This document shows, in pieces, positions 41,225 to 55,100 of a DNA stretch of 64,000 nucleotides. A model generated the notes under the pieces. The model was not told where the DNA came from. It searched no databases and saw only the letters and a list, made by a program, of their open reading frames with translations. Each line of letters opens with the position of its first letter. The first letter of the stretch is position 1. Source of the stretch: Laburnicola sp. R22_1. Lineage: Eukaryota; Ascomycota; Dothideomycetes; Pleosporales; Didymosphaeriaceae. The translations under genes were made by a program, and so were the position numbers. The stretch is taken from assembly GCA_014281115.1 (NCBI GenBank), contig JACONQ010000021.1:434001-498000 (forward strand), written 5' to 3'.

Positions 41225-41905
41225 ATGGACCCCTTCGAAGTCCGCATGCGCTTCACCTCGCTCCTCACCCACCTCACCGCCTCGCACACCTCGCACACCA
41301 AAGCGGCCGTCTTCGCGCTCAAAAACCGCGAAATGGACGAAGACCTCCACTCGTGCATCCTCGAACAACTCGAGCGCAACAGCATGAACAACCGCGCCAA
41401 CATCATGTACTTCATCGACGTGCTGTGCTCGCTCGCCAAGCAGCAAGACGTGCTCGAGTTTGTGCGCATGATGCAGCGCGACATCTTGCGCGTCGTGGAC
41501 GCAGTGGTGCCGAGCGATGGGAGTGGGGCGGCGAATGTGAGGGTTGTGCGGAAGGTGTTGAAGGGGTTGGGGGAGAAGGGGATTTTGATGGAGGAGACGG
41601 TGGGGGAGCTGGAGGGCGTGTTGGGGGAGAGGGAGGGCGGGGAGAGTCATCCGTTTGTTGGGGGCGAGGAGGGGGGCACGCCGAGGAATGGGAATCCGAG
41701 GTTGGATAAGAGGCAGATTGAGCAGCGGATTGAGGAGGATAGAGAGCGGCATAAGAGGTTGAGGGAGAGTATTTGGGCGGTGCCGGGGGAGGATGAGAAG
41801 GAGATGGAGAAGTTGTGGGAGGAGGCGAGTGATATTGGGGAGGACGACTATGTTGCTGGGGAGGAGGATAGGTTGGAGAGAGAGCAGACTATTGCGTTTG
41901 GTTAG
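41225..41905 (+). CDS. CTK3: CTD kinase subunit gamma (Ctk3), CID domain
   Basis: Regulatory subunit of the CTDK-I complex (Ctk1-Ctk2-Ctk3), which phosphorylates Ser2 of the RNA polymerase II C-terminal domain during elongation. Single exon, 226 aa. The N-terminal half is the Ctk3 CID-like helical domain: DPFEVRMRFTSLLTHLTAS, KAAVFALKNREMDEDLHSCI, LEQLERNSMNNRANIMYFID, then VLCSLAKQQDVLEFVRMMQR. The C-terminal part has Gly/Glu-rich linkers and ends in a charged helix (QRIEEDRERHKRLRESIWAV) plus an acidic tail. Length and motif order fit fungal Ctk3. The gene converges with the bL12m gene, their stop codons being about 260 bp apart. Confidence 0.87.
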   Translation: MDPFEVRMRFTSLLTHLTASHTSHTKAAVFALKNREMDEDLHSCILEQLERNSMNNRANIMYFIDVLCSLAKQQDVLEFVRMMQRDILRVVDAVVPSDGSGAANVRVVRKVLKGLGEKGILMEETVGELEGVLGEREGGESHPFVGGEEGGTPRNGNPRLDKRQIEQRIEEDRERHKRLRESIWAVPGEDEKEMEKLWEEASDIGEDDYVAGEEDRLEREQTIAFG

Positions 41906-42164
41906 GGATTCTATTTGTGCGCATGGGGATGCACGATTTGGCGTCACGGAATGGGCTGCATGGTCAGGCGTTTGGGTGGAGAGATACCACGTGGGCATTT
42001 ACATGTCCTTGCTTCTATTTTACGCGAATTGCATACATGCAAGAATGTCATCCCTATGTGTACATGCGCAAATGCCGGTGATATCGTACAGCTCGACTCT
42101 CCCATGTCCGTTCCCTACTCCCTTGGCCGCCCTTCTGTTGCTCCGTGCTCCTATTATACATCTC

Positions 42165-42843
42165 TTATTCCATGATAACAGTCGCGCCCAGCGCCTTGAG
42201 CGTCTCCACAATCTTCTCCGCATCCTCCTTCGGCACGCCCTCCTTCATCATCTTCGGCACGCTCTCTACAAACTTCTTGCTGTCCACCAGTGACAGGCCC
42301 AGCATCGCCTTGACCTCCTTGATCACCTTGGGCTTCGAGCCGGCATCAAACTTCTCGAGCTTGAGGTTGAAGAGAGTCTTCTCTTGGGCGGCGGGCGCGG
42401 CTTCTTCTTCTTCGACGGGGGCGGCGGCTGCTGGGCCTGCGCCAGGGCCGGCAGCGAAGCCGCCCATGGGCATGTCGGGTATGTTGAGGCGGGTCTGCAA
42501 GGCGGTGGGTTAGCACATATCATATCAAAAGAGTGTTGAGATAGCCGCATTGCAGAAGGCTTGAGTACTGCTTCAGACAGGGCTGCCCCCCTTCCCCATC
42601 TCGAAATCAAATCTCAACACGTACCTTCAGGGTCGAAACCAGATCTGCCGTCTCCAGAAGCGTCAATTGGCTAATCTGATCCACAATCGTCGCAATCTTG
42701 GGGTTTGTAGGGGCTGCGGCATCGGTGGACTGCCATCTTTGTGCTATCCTCTGCTGTGCGAAGGCGGCTGTGGGGCGGAGGTACGAGGTCGACGTTGCAG
42801 TGCAGACGCAGCGCCTGAGGGCGCGAGATGCTGGGGCGGACAT
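42165..42843 (-). CDS. MNP1: Mitochondrial ribosomal protein bL12m
   Basis: L7/L12 stalk protein of the mitochondrial large ribosomal subunit, which recruits translation factors. Two exons, 42843-42625 and 42494-42165, give 182 aa. A basic, Ser/Arg-rich presequence (MSAPASRALRRCVCTATSTS, ending near QRIAQRWQS) looks like a mitochondrial targeting signal. The N-terminal dimerisation region follows (NPKIATIVDQISQLTLLETADLVSTLK), then an Ala/Gly/Pro/Glu hinge (AGPAAAAPVEEEEAAPAAQ). The conserved C-terminal domain has KTLFNLKLEKFDAGSKPKVI, KEVKAMLGLSLVDSKKFVES and EDAEKIVETLKALGA. The intron separates the dimerisation region from the hinge. Confidence 0.93.
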
Positions 42844-43104
42844 GGCGGCGCAGGAGACGGCGGATGAATTGGCGGGTGATGGATCTGATGGGATGTAGTG
42901 GGAGAGCTCGACATGATTTTTGCGGAGCGGAAGTCGTGCGAATGGGGATTAGCGCCTTGGCAAGAAAGTTCACACTTCGAACTTTTCTGATATCGAGCTG
43001 CAACTTTTACGACTCCGCGTGAACCCTGCGATCCTGGCCCCGAAACTGCGTCGAAACTATGGGCAGGCGCCCCGCACAGTGCTCACGACACGAAATCTTC
43101 CACT
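42844..43104. promoter_or_regulatory. Bidirectional promoter MNP1 / MDN1
   Basis: Only 261 bp separate the divergent start codons of mitochondrial bL12 and midasin. Both products serve ribosomes, one as a component and one in assembly, so the spacer is a candidate co-regulated promoter. No motif is assigned. Confidence 0.5.
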
Positions 43105-46100
43105 ATGGAAGGTAAAGGCACGATGCAGGCCGGTAATACGGTCTCTTTTAAATGGCTGGCCACGGAATCTTTGAAACCAGGTCGCACGGACGATTTGTTC
43201 GTCCAGTATGATCATTTCTTCGTAGAAGTCTGCACCAGATGGATCGGTCTGGAGGTGGAGCCGGAGCTCGAAATCGCGGCTTTTGGGCGCATATTACCAC
43301 TTGCGCCTCACCTTGCCGAGCACGCGGAACGACTCGCAGCATCCTCCCAGGTGACATACCTCGGGGCACAACAGGCTGCAATATTGAACAGACGCGATGT
43401 CAACTCGGTACCGGAACACCAGCTTTGCCAGGCGCTGCTTGGCAGCTTCCGTTTATTGAGCTTTGATTGCCGCAGTTTCGCAAAGTATATGCGACCTGCG
43501 GCAGTTGAGCAGCTCTTCCAGCATGCGAGTCGATGTGTGCGATACCTAGCAGTGCGGAACTTCTGTCTCTATGTACATGCAGCAGATCAAGCGATGCAAG
43601 CGATGATCAAGAGAGTCGTTGGGGAAGACAAAGTGGAGGGTGAATGGGAAGGGCGAACCATCGATTACCGATTTTTGTCATTGTGGGAAGAAAAGAGGTG
43701 GAAGGAACTCCAGATGCGATTGCAGCAGAGCCGTTCGCAAGAGGCGCGATACGTTTCATCAGCCCTCTATGAGCACCTTTCTCCTTACACGGTGAATATC
43801 AGTGGCGTGCTTCTACCGCGACTCGATGGAGCCTCTATTCAGGAGCAGCCCTCCGAGCTCATATCGACACCCACCACCGAATCCAACCTGCAGAGTATTG
43901 CTCGTGCTCTATTGGGTTCAAGTCCGCTTCTACTCACAGGCTTAGCGGGGTCTGGCAAGACACTCCTCACACGACATCTGGGATGGCAGCTAAACAAACT
44001 CGACTCTATGGTCACTCTTCATCTCAACGACCAGAGCGATGCCAAGCTGTTAGTAGGCATGTACGCGACTGGTGCAAAGCCTGGAACTTTCAGCTGGCGA
44101 CCTGGTGTTCTTACGACCGCCGTCAAGGAAGGGAGATGGATCTTTATTGAGGATCTTGATCGAGCACCGAATGAAGTTATTAGCACTCTGTTACCTCTTA
44201 TTGAGCGAGGCGAGTTGCTTATCCCTAGCAGGGGTGAGACGGTCCGAGCTGCGAGAGGCTTCCGTATCATCGCGACGATGCGCAGCACCCTCAATCCGCG
44301 GGGGCAAGAGATTGTTCCACGCCAAAACATGATTGGACATCGTTTCTGGAATTCAATCAACGTGCGTATGCCAGGACTAGACGAATTCGAGATTGTCGTA
44401 TCAGAAAAGTACCCAACACTGGGAAAGCACGTCGCGGGCATCATGAAAGTCTACGCCCGTCTACTTGAGCTGTATTCTGACGCTAAATTCTCTTCCGAAA
44501 ATGGCACGTCACTGCGCGCTCTCACGCCACGAGACTTGCTCAAGTGGTGCGATCGGATCGCGGTGGTTCTAGCACAATCCCCATTGTTTAACGCTGCGCA
44601 AATGGACGACATTTTCATGGAGGCCTTTGATTGCTTTGCAGGAAGCTTGCGAAGTGAGCAGACTCGAGCACGGGTGATGGCGTGTGTAGCCGAGGAGCTT
44701 CATATTGATCTGCAACGGCGTGATCACCTCCTTCAAAGCCGAGAGGTGAAGCTGGAAACTCCTATGAAGAGCACCTCTTCTGGAATTATTCGCATTGGGA
44801 GGGTGACACTACCGAAACACAAAGTTTCAAAACGAAACACACCCAATAGGCCTTTCTCTACTAATGGCTACACTTTACGTCTGCTCGAAAAGATTGCAGT
44901 GGCGGTGGATCGCCAAGAACCTTTGCTCCTTGTCGGTGAGACGGGTACCGGAAAAACGACTTGCATCCAGTACTTGGCAGAGCAACTCGGGAGACAGCTG
45001 GTTGCACTTAACTTGTCCCAACAAAGCGAAAGTGGAGATTTGCTTGGAGGTTACAAGCCAGTGAATGTCCGCAGTCTTGTTATTCCGCTCAAAGATGAAT
45101 TCGACAAACTCTTCGAGAGCACCTTTTCACGCAAAAAGAACCAGCGCTTCATCGAGATGCTTGGCAAGCGTGTCGCCAAAGGAGAATGGAAGCGCGTTTG
45201 CATACTCTGGCGAGAAGCGTTGAAAATGGTGGATGCAGCACGCAAAATGCACGAGTCACAAACATCCTCCCCGGACCCTGATGGAGGTCAACCGAAGAAG
45301 AAACGCAAAGTGGACTCACTGCCAGCGACCTTCCTCGGAACTCGATGGGACAAATTCGCCTCAGACATGCATGATCTCGAGGCACAGCTTGCAAATGGCT
45401 CGGAAGCATTTGCATTTTCCTTCCTCGAGGGCAATATTGTAAAGGCTGTCCGAAATGGCGACTGGGTGCTGCTTGATGAGATCAATCTTGCATCCTCGGA
45501 TACGCTTGAGGCGCTTGCAGATCTTCTAGGAGGCGGACCTGACGGTGCACCTTCTATCTTACTGACGGAGACCGGCAACGTTGAACGAGTGGTTGCTCAT
45601 CCGAACTTCAGAGTATTCGCGGCTATGAATCCAGCAACCGATGTCGGCAAAAAGGATCTCCCGCCTGGCATTCGGTCCCGATTCACAGAGCTGTATGTTG
45701 AAAGCCCCGATAGTGACAAGACGAGCTTGCAAAACATCGTTGAGAAGTATCTGGGAGGTGACACAATTGAACCCACGATCATCAGAGTAGCTTCTGATGT
45801 AACGACACTCTACTTGAAGATTCAAGAATTGGCCCGGGCGAATATGCTGGTGGACAGCGCAGATCAAAAAGCCCATTTCAGTCTGAGAACACTGACCAGG
45901 ACGCTGACTTATGCTCGAGAGATTGCGCCGCTATGCTCGTTGCGACGCGCGTTGTTCGAAGGCTTTCATATGAGCTTTCTCACGTTCCTTGGCAAGGCAT
46001 CTGAGGACCTCGTTGCACCACTCATCACGGAAACGCTTTTCCCACAGAAGTCTGTTCTAAAGGCAGAGCTCGGAAAGCCCCTTCTTCAGCCCAGTGATGG

Positions 46101-49100
46101 AAGAAATTACGTCCGCCAGGATCACTACTGGCTGCGTCAAGGTCTCCAGCCAGTCGAGGAGCAACCGCACTACATCATCACGCCGTTTGTTCAACGTAAC
46201 ATGAACAATCTGATTCGAGCTTCTTCGACGCGCCGTTACCCTGTCCTCATCCAAGGGCCTACCTCCTCTGGAAAGACCAGCATGATCGAGTATCTCGCAA
46301 AACGATCAGGCAACAAGTTTGTCCGCATCAACAACCACGAGCATACTGATCTGCAAGAATATCTCGGTTCTTACATTTCGGGTGCTGATGGCAAGCTCAC
46401 CTTTCAGGAGGGTATTCTTGTCCGAGCTTTACGCGAGGGGCACTGGATAGTGCTCGATGAACTCAATTTAGCACCCACAGATGTTCTAGAAGCACTCAAT
46501 CGGCTCCTTGACGATAATAGAGAACTGCTTATCCCCGAGACGCAAGAGGTAGTCCGACCCCACGCAGATTTCATGCTGTTCGCGACACAGAATCCCGCAG
46601 GATTGTATGGCGGGAGGAAAGCCTTGTCGAGAGCTTTTCGCAACCGTTTCTTAGAACTTCACTTCGATGATATTCCTGTGGAAGAATTAACCGAGATTCT
46701 GCATCGTCGCACGATGATACCCGAGTCATGGTGCAAAAGGATTGTGAGCGTGTATCAAGAGCTCTCCATACTACGACAAACGAACCGCATCTTTGAGCAA
46801 AAGAGTTTTGCAACTCTTCGAGACCTGTTTCGCTGGGCGCAGCGCAAAGCGGACACCATCCAAGATCTTGCAAACAATGGCTACATGCTGCTTGCCGAAC
46901 GAGTTCGCAAAGAAGAGGAGCGAGTGGCAGTCAAGAACATAATCGAGACAGTCATGAGCAAAAAGGGTCCTAGAGTGGCTATTGTTGAAGAAGTCATGTT
47001 CGGCGAGGATGCTTCACCGGAGATCAGGGTATGCGAAGAGAAGACCGGCGCAACTAGTGGTATTGTTTGGACCAAGGCAATGCGTCGACTCTTCGTTCTA
47101 GTCGCTCATGCTATTCGCAACAATGAGCCTGTCTTGTTGGTGGGAGAGACAGGCTGCGGCAAGACGACAGTTTGTCAAATGCTCGCGGACGCTTTCGGAA
47201 AGCAGCTACACATTCTGAACGCTCACCAAAATACCGAAACGGGGGACTTGATCGGTGCGCAGAGACCAATACGCAATAGAGCCGCCATTGAGGACTTATT
47301 ACACAGACAGCTGCTCGAGATCTTGAGTACAGTTCAGCACGATCTTGACACATCCAGTCTGGGATTGACGCAGCTGCTTGCATTCTACGACAAGCTTGAG
47401 CCAGTGGCCCGGGATCCAGTACCTCTGGCTCATCGTGAAGAGATTCAGGCGAACCGCATCAAGGCTGCAGCTCTGTTCGAGTGGGCTGATGGAAGCTTGG
47501 TCCACGCCATGAAGACTGGCCAATATTTCCTGCTAGACGAAATATCTCTTGCTGATGATTCTGTGCTCGAACGTCTTAACAGTGTTCTAGAGTCGTCTCG
47601 TACCCTCTTACTTGCAGAAAAAGGGCCCGTGGACTCTCTGGTCACTGCTCAGGAGGGATTTCAATTCCTCGCTACAATGAATCCGGGCGGTGACTACGGC
47701 AAAAAGGAACTCTCCCCAGCTCTGAGGAACCGTTTCACTGAGATATGGGTGCCTGCCTTATCGGATGTCGAGGATGTCCTGCAGATCGTCCGGTCAAAGC
47801 TGAAATCGATCGCTGTACCGTACGCGGCGTCCCTCGTTTCTTTTGCGCAGTGGTTCAACGAGAAATATAACACATCTGCCGCGTCCTCCATTTCCATTCG
47901 AGATACACTTGCTTGGGTCACATTCATCAACAGCTCACCAAGTGACGATCCAGTTTTTGGGATCGTGCATGGTGCTGCCATGGTTTTCATCGATACGCTT
48001 GGGGCGAATCCCGCAGGTCTACTCGCCATCTCCGCTACTTCAATTGACGATGAGAGGAAGGCATGTCTGCACCATCTGAGCAAGCTGCTTGGCACTGACA
48101 TTGCTCCACTGTACTTCGGGCCCATTGATATCACCTCAACTCCCGCGACCCTTCGATTGGGCCCTTTTTCGATCCCAAAATTCTCTCAAACCACTGCAGA
48201 AGATATCAGCTTTGCTCTAGAAGCTCCGACTACATGTTCGAATGCTACGAGGGTTGTGCGCGCTTTGCAGTTAACAAAGCCTATCTTACTTGAGGGCAAT
48301 CCTGGTGTCGGTAAAACTACGCTTGTGGTTGCTCTCGCCAAAGCAATTGGGAAGCCACTCACTCGACTCAATCTATCCGAGCAGACAGACCTCATGGACC
48401 TGTTTGGGTCTGATGTACCAATAGAAGGTGGACAAGCTGGCACCTTTGCTTGGCGCGACGCACCGTTCCTCAAGGCTATGAAGAATGGAGATTGGGTACT
48501 ACTTGATGAAATGAATCTTGCATCCCAGTCGGTGCTCGAAGGTCTGAACGCTGTACTCGACCATCGTGGGGAAGTCTACATTTCAGAACTTGATCAAGTC
48601 TTTCATAAGCACCCCGACTTCCGCGTATTTGCCGCCCAGAACCCGCATCACCAGGGTGGAGGAAGAAAGGGTCTTCCAGCGTCTTTTGTCAATCGGTTTA
48701 CGGTTGTCTATGCCGATGTGTTCCGTCCTGAAGATCTCTCGCTTATCTGCTCCAAAGTCTTCCCTGGTATAGCGGAGGACAAAGTCCAGAAACTCATCAC
48801 CTTTGTTGCTAAGCTTGATGAGCAAGTCGTTACCCATCGCACTTTCGGTAATCTTGGCGCGCCATGGGAGTTTAACTTGCGCGACACGCTTCGCTGGCTG
48901 CAACTACTCACCTCACGCAACCATTATGGCACCGCTAGAGACTTTCTAGACACAATTTTCACCCAGCGCTTTCGGTCAGAAACAGATCGTATTCGACTAC
49001 TCAAACTTTTCGAATCGATATATGGTCCTCATGACCCGCGGATTACGCTTTACCACAATCTTTCCTCGGCTACATTGCAGGTTGGGCTCGGTCTGATTAC

Positions 49101-52100
49101 AAGAGACAATGCTGTTACGAGACCCGACTCTACCACTAGCCTTCATATTGGACAGTTGGCCCCTATGGAAGCGCTCGTGGTCAGTGTGAAACAAAACTGG
49201 CCCGTAATCCTTGTCGGTCCGCCCGGCTCAGGAAAGACATCCATGTTGAACCAACTTGCGTCATTCGCCGGTGCGAGGATGGTCACTTTCTCGATGAATG
49301 CGGATATTGATGCCATGGATCTGGTTGGTGGGTATGAGCAGGTCGACCCATCACGTGAGGTCCACCGCTTCTTCGGCAAGCTGGGGGAGTTTGTTCGGCG
49401 TGCGATTTCAGCGGCGGGCAGACCGTCTCAATCTGCCATGAACCTACTGGAGCTCTTCTGCAAGGAGTCGCACGTTGCGCCACAAGTCATTTTACCGCTT
49501 TTACAGTCGCTAGCAACGGAAACCCAGGGTTCGCAAGAAGTACTTCAACTTGGGCAGCAGCTCGAAACTTTACTTCAAATACCACAACAGATCGACGGCG
49601 CACGCTTTCAGTGGGTCGATGGAATCCTCATTCAGGCTCTTGAGCAAGGCACATGGTTGGTACTTGACAACGCCAATTTATGCAGCAGCGCTGTGCTCGA
49701 TCGTCTCAACTCGCTACTTGAACCCAACGGATATCTTAGCATCAATGAGCATTCCACTGCTGATGGAGAAGCACGTATCGTCAAGCCGCATCCTGACTTC
49801 AGGATATTCATGACTATGGATTCGAGGTTTGGGGAGCTCTCGAGAGCTATGCGGAATCGTGCAGTGGAAATTTGCTTGTTACATGAGGAAAATCCTGCAG
49901 GAGTTGGGATGGAAGAAGGGCGGAACTTGCCTGAGTACCCACTTGACTCGCGCATGTATCGCTTCCGACACCTTTGCGGTCTGAATCAGTCAGATTCCAT
50001 GCAGGCGAGACTGGAAAATCTTTCTGTGCTAGACACGGATTTGCTTCGCAGTTTTGAACAACAGGCCTCGGTAGGACTTTGTTCTTGGAACATCGCAAGT
50101 TCGAATGGCCAGTCTGCGGTCGGTGGCTCTACGGAGAGCTCGAATCACCCCTGGGACTTTTTTGCTAAAACTGTAGATCCCCAAGCAAAGTCTCTGCAGC
50201 ATCTACTCGAAGCGAATGGCGGCTCTGACATTTCCGGCTCAATGCAATCCTACCACCCACTCAACAACGAGCTTTTGCTACACCGCAATACCTCTTCTGT
50301 GTCGCTCTCGGTGTGGTACGCGTCTCTTTATGAAATATCGCTCGAGCTGGACAACATGCAAAAATCTCTCACGACACTTCGCTATATACGGTTCGAGCGT
50401 CGGAAAGAGATTCAAAAGCTGCCACTTTTTCTCTCTGCATTCTGGCATAGTATGGTAACGTGTGTCGCGATTGTCTCGCGGGAAATACACACTGGGAACT
50501 TGGTTGTAATCAACGAAACCGTCCCTAAGCTCCTGCGACAGCTCTTCTGGTCGTTTCACCAGCTCATGTCCGGCTCGGGATTCGATCGGGCAACTTTTCA
50601 GACGTACTTGAAGATGCTTTCCGATACCACATCTTCACTAGCGCAATCGCAAATATCGATAGCGAATAGTCTAGCCACCGCGCTATCCAAGGAGGTGGCT
50701 AAGTTCGGCAGCGACGTTCAACTCAATACTGGACTTGGCATGGAGCGCGTCTGGCGTTACTTTAAGCCTGATACGCCGAAGACGTGGTCGCAACTGTCTG
50801 CTGTACTGGCTCTTGAGGGCCTGGCTGACAGGCTGGATGCGTCAATGTGGCGATCAAACCTGAAGCTTGACGAGATGATACAGATTCGAGAGCGTTTTGC
50901 AAGTTCACTGCAACTGGTGAGGACGCAGGATGTAGAAGCTGGGGAACTCATAACGGTATGTTCGATGCCATTCTCAGTCCTTCCCCTTCTAACAGTATCT
51001 TAGAATCTCGAAGTAGCCGTGCACGAGCTCGAAGAGGGTGTCGGTGGAGAGGATTTTACAATGACTCCGTACTTCGAAGAGGTCTTTGAAGGTGTATGCC
51101 AGTTTCTCGACATTGCTCAGAGTGACATTTCGAAGTTTGATTCACGCCATGTAACGCCATCGACAGCGGTGCCTGTTGTGCGAGCCAGAACATCTCTGCT
51201 GGCTCGGAGACCCACCAAGCTATCTACACTAGCAGAAGAACCGATGCTGCAAATCGGTGCATGGGGCAATATGGATCGTTTAGTACGCCATCTCGGGTTG
51301 CATAAGCAAGTCGGCCAACAAGTGGTCATCGATGGTCATTTTCATACGGCCTTACTATCTAAACTGTAAGCAATGACCCACATCTTGAATATCCTTTGCT
51401 AATACGCTACAGACATGGTGCAGACGAAGTTCAGTTTGCCCAACTGGACCGATTCCAAGCTGAAATTCAGGTTCTAGCTCAAGAGCTCGTGCTCGACTCA
51501 GAGCGCTTCACCAGTGATCAAGTTGATGCGTTGGGCTACCTTTACCGCAACATCCTCAGTGGTCTTTACGCGTCGCATAGCGTCGATGTAATGCGTAGTG
51601 TTGACGAAAATACGCTAGAGCTCTACGCTGATAGCTCAATACCTGACAATTATCGACGAGCTTTGGAGCCGCTGCAGAAGTATTTCAGGAATGCTTCTAA
51701 TTCCCCTACCGAATCCAACTCATGGGTTATGCTAGGCTTGACTGGATTGGCGCTTTATGTGCCAAACTATCCGCATGATCCTGCGTTGCGGCCGATGATT
51801 GAGCGAAACTTCTTCCACGAAGAGAAGAGGGGACTCCTGGCGAGTCTGCAGATGTTGCGCGACTATCAAGTCCGATTTACGGGCCAGGACACCAGCTTTC
51901 GCATACGACAGATTGAGGGCTTGCTACGGGATATAGGAGAAGAGCCACCAGTTCCCGCTATTGTCAGACCGGAAGTGTCGGAGTTGGATGCTCTCCAAGG
52001 CGACTTCTCGAACCTTCTGAGCGTTATTCAACCACTGGCGGCAGGAAAGATGACTGCCAAGGAAGCTGCTCGAGACACCACGATGAAACAGAACATCTCC

Positions 52101-55100
52101 CATATCATCCGGAGACTCGCTGAAGGTTACCGAAGCTACGATGACATCACCAGCCCTGCGATCGGCTTCCTTGCTTGCCTCAACGTCGGTCTAGCGTTAG
52201 GTGCAAAAGAACAAGAAGCGACAAGCGCAATTTCCAGATCACTCGACTACATTGCAAGACATACCCCCTTCCTCGGATGCCATGCGTATCATTCTCAAGA
52301 CAACACGTCTGAGATCTTGATACAATCCTGTGAAGAACAACTAGCGCATAGGCATCATGCTGTGGACCTGCGATGGCACGCTCTGCATTGTCTGACTGTC
52401 ATCAAGTCCGTGGACTCACAGTATTTGTCTGCGGAGAAGCCTAGACAGTTAACCCACAATATCTTCACTTCGTTGTACGGTGAATGGAAGTCACAGCTGT
52501 TGCAAGACCAACGCGAAGAGGCGAAGAATAGCAGTCTGTATACCTATCGCGGAGAAGAGGAGGATGTCGAGGAAGAAGACCGCTCGTTATTCCCTGACTA
52601 CGAAGATGAAGATTCGTCACAGTCCGCACAATCTTCGACTTCCCGTGAGCATGCCATTCGGCTCGCAAATATGCATTCTTCAATCTATCTTGAAGGTGGC
52701 AACGCTACAGACAGTATTAAGTCATTGCTCGACTGGTGCGCCAAAGAGATGAGTCGTGTTGCAGACGGCAAAGCGCACGGGACGCAACATGAGTTCGCTC
52801 TGCCTGCGATCTACCTCGCGCTAGAAAAGAAAGCGGACGCACTTGCATCTTCGGGCTCGGGCAAAGCGTACAACTTTTACTTCGATGCCAATCTTCCGGA
52901 AGCTAAGCGTATGATCACGTTGATTCATCGCATCCAGCAACGGTACCGACAGATTCGCAAAGTGTGGCCTGAACATGCCACTCTGTCGGAAGTCCTGCGG
53001 ACATGCGACGAAGCGCTTGAATTCCGGCATGTGGATCCTATTGCAAAATTGATCACAAAGACAGAGAAGCTGTATGGGTATATGTATGAGTGGCAGCGCG
53101 TCGCTAGCAAAGAGCTGAGCACTACACCACTGTTTGACGATCTCACGCAGCTGCTGATCAGTTGGCGACAGCTCGAGCTCACGACTTGGGCGCGCTTGTT
53201 TGACATGGAAATCGAGAAGTGCCGCGACAGTGCCAACAGTTGGTTTTTCATCGCGTATGAGACCATCATTGCCTCGGCAGAATCTATCGAAGACGAGAAA
53301 GAGATGAGAGTCTTTGCAAAGGACCTCGTCAAGACGCTGGAGGGTTTCTTCTACGCTACTACGATAGGCCAATATGAACAGCGTCTCAAGCTTCTCCGAC
53401 AATTTCATCAACACATGACAGCACGGACGCTGGACAATGCCCTCTTCACGTCACTTTGCACAGCGCTGGAGAACTTCATCTCGTACTTCTTGCGCTTGCA
53501 GAAGCCGGTCCGCGAAGCAATAATCAAAGGACGACAGTCGCTGGAGAAGGAAGTCAACAATGTCATCAAGTTGGCGAGCTGGAAGGATACGAATATTGAA
53601 GCGCTGAAACAGAGTGCGAAGACCTCTCATCGCAAGTTGTCAAAGCTGGTGAGAAAGTTTAGAAAGATCCTCAATCAGCCTGTGTCCGGTATTGTCAAGG
53701 CTGGATTCCCTGATGAAGGAGCTCCCAATCCGGTGGCCGATATGGAACAAGTGCCTACGAGCGTTTCTCCAGATTCACTCGAACTTTGCACGGCAAGCGT
53801 ACCGGGATGGATCGACCGTCCGACTCGGTTCAAGAACCTCGCAGTCACCGTTCCAATGATGCGTAAGATGGCCATACCCGGCACAGAAAGTATCGACGGC
53901 GCCGCCTATATCGAAGATTTCATCACCGACCTAGAAACCTCCATCGTCCAACTTCAGAAAGCGACGCCCATCACGCTCACCGAGGAAAACAAGGAGACAG
54001 TTCAGCATCTCAAGACACGCAAACGAAAGCTCTACGCCGATACGATGAAAGAGCTTCGCCAAATGGGTGTAAAGTCAAACCTCAGCAGTGATTTGTTAGG
54101 CAAGCAAGATGAGCTTTCGACGGTTCTTGCAAGTTTGCCTACTGTCGGTGCTGGACAAGGGAGTGGAGCTGAGTACTTCTTGCACAAGGCGCTCAGTGTG
54201 ATGGCACAGGTGCGCGACGTGGCCAGAGAGCACCATGGAGATTTGACAAGTAACGATGTTATGAGGAGTATTGGGTATATCGAAGGGTTGCTGCATGCGA
54301 CAATTCAACAGCGCGGATTCTTGAGCAAGGCCACTCGTAGTCTTGAGCATCTGCGACTGCCGGTCGAGAAGTTTACGCAACTTTCCGCGCTTCATGGACA
54401 GATCGTTGTCCATGTTTCCAAGGCGCACGTCGAAGCTTCTACTACCGTATACCCGAGTGTTTCTTGGCTCTGTGCGATGCTGGACATGGGTGCAGACGTT
54501 GTTTCTGCTCAAGCGAAGCTTGGAAAAACGAACGAACTTGATGTGTTGATTGAGGATATGCGGAAGTGGAGTATTCAGCTTCGCTTATTGACCTACGCGT
54601 TTGACAAGCTACCTATCCTACCGTCTAACGCATGGTCCGAGGCGCATACGCATCTGGAGCAAATCATTAAAACCCAGCTGGATGACTTCCAAGTGGCGTT
54701 CAATGGCTGGATGGAACGGTTCCCAATTTCTCGCACTGTGCTCAAGCACCTAGAGGTGTTCTTGGTCCACTACCCTGAGCTCACTACAGACGGGGTGTCG
54801 AATGAGCAACGCATCACCTTAGAGTCGCATTCGAAACAGATCTTCGGTGCGCTGGATTTGATTCTTGGTTCAATGCAGGACGTTGAGACTGCGCTGAAGG
54901 AGCTACCTACGTCGACTGACGATGCTGCGTGGCTTGTCAAAGAAGAGCAGGCATTGACTGCTGCTATCAATGCGCTCCATGCGCCGCAGATCAGCGATGC
55001 GATCGATGATGTTCTGGACAAGATACAATTTCTTTACCAGGACGAAAATCTGCGCACGGTTGCTGCGTTGTTTAGCGCTGTGCAGCCGATTGTAAACCAA

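Noticed and set aside
40877..41998. 373-codon minus-strand frame opposite CTK3
   Set aside because: Leu/Pro/His-rich antisense shadow. Ctk3 on the plus strand is well supported.
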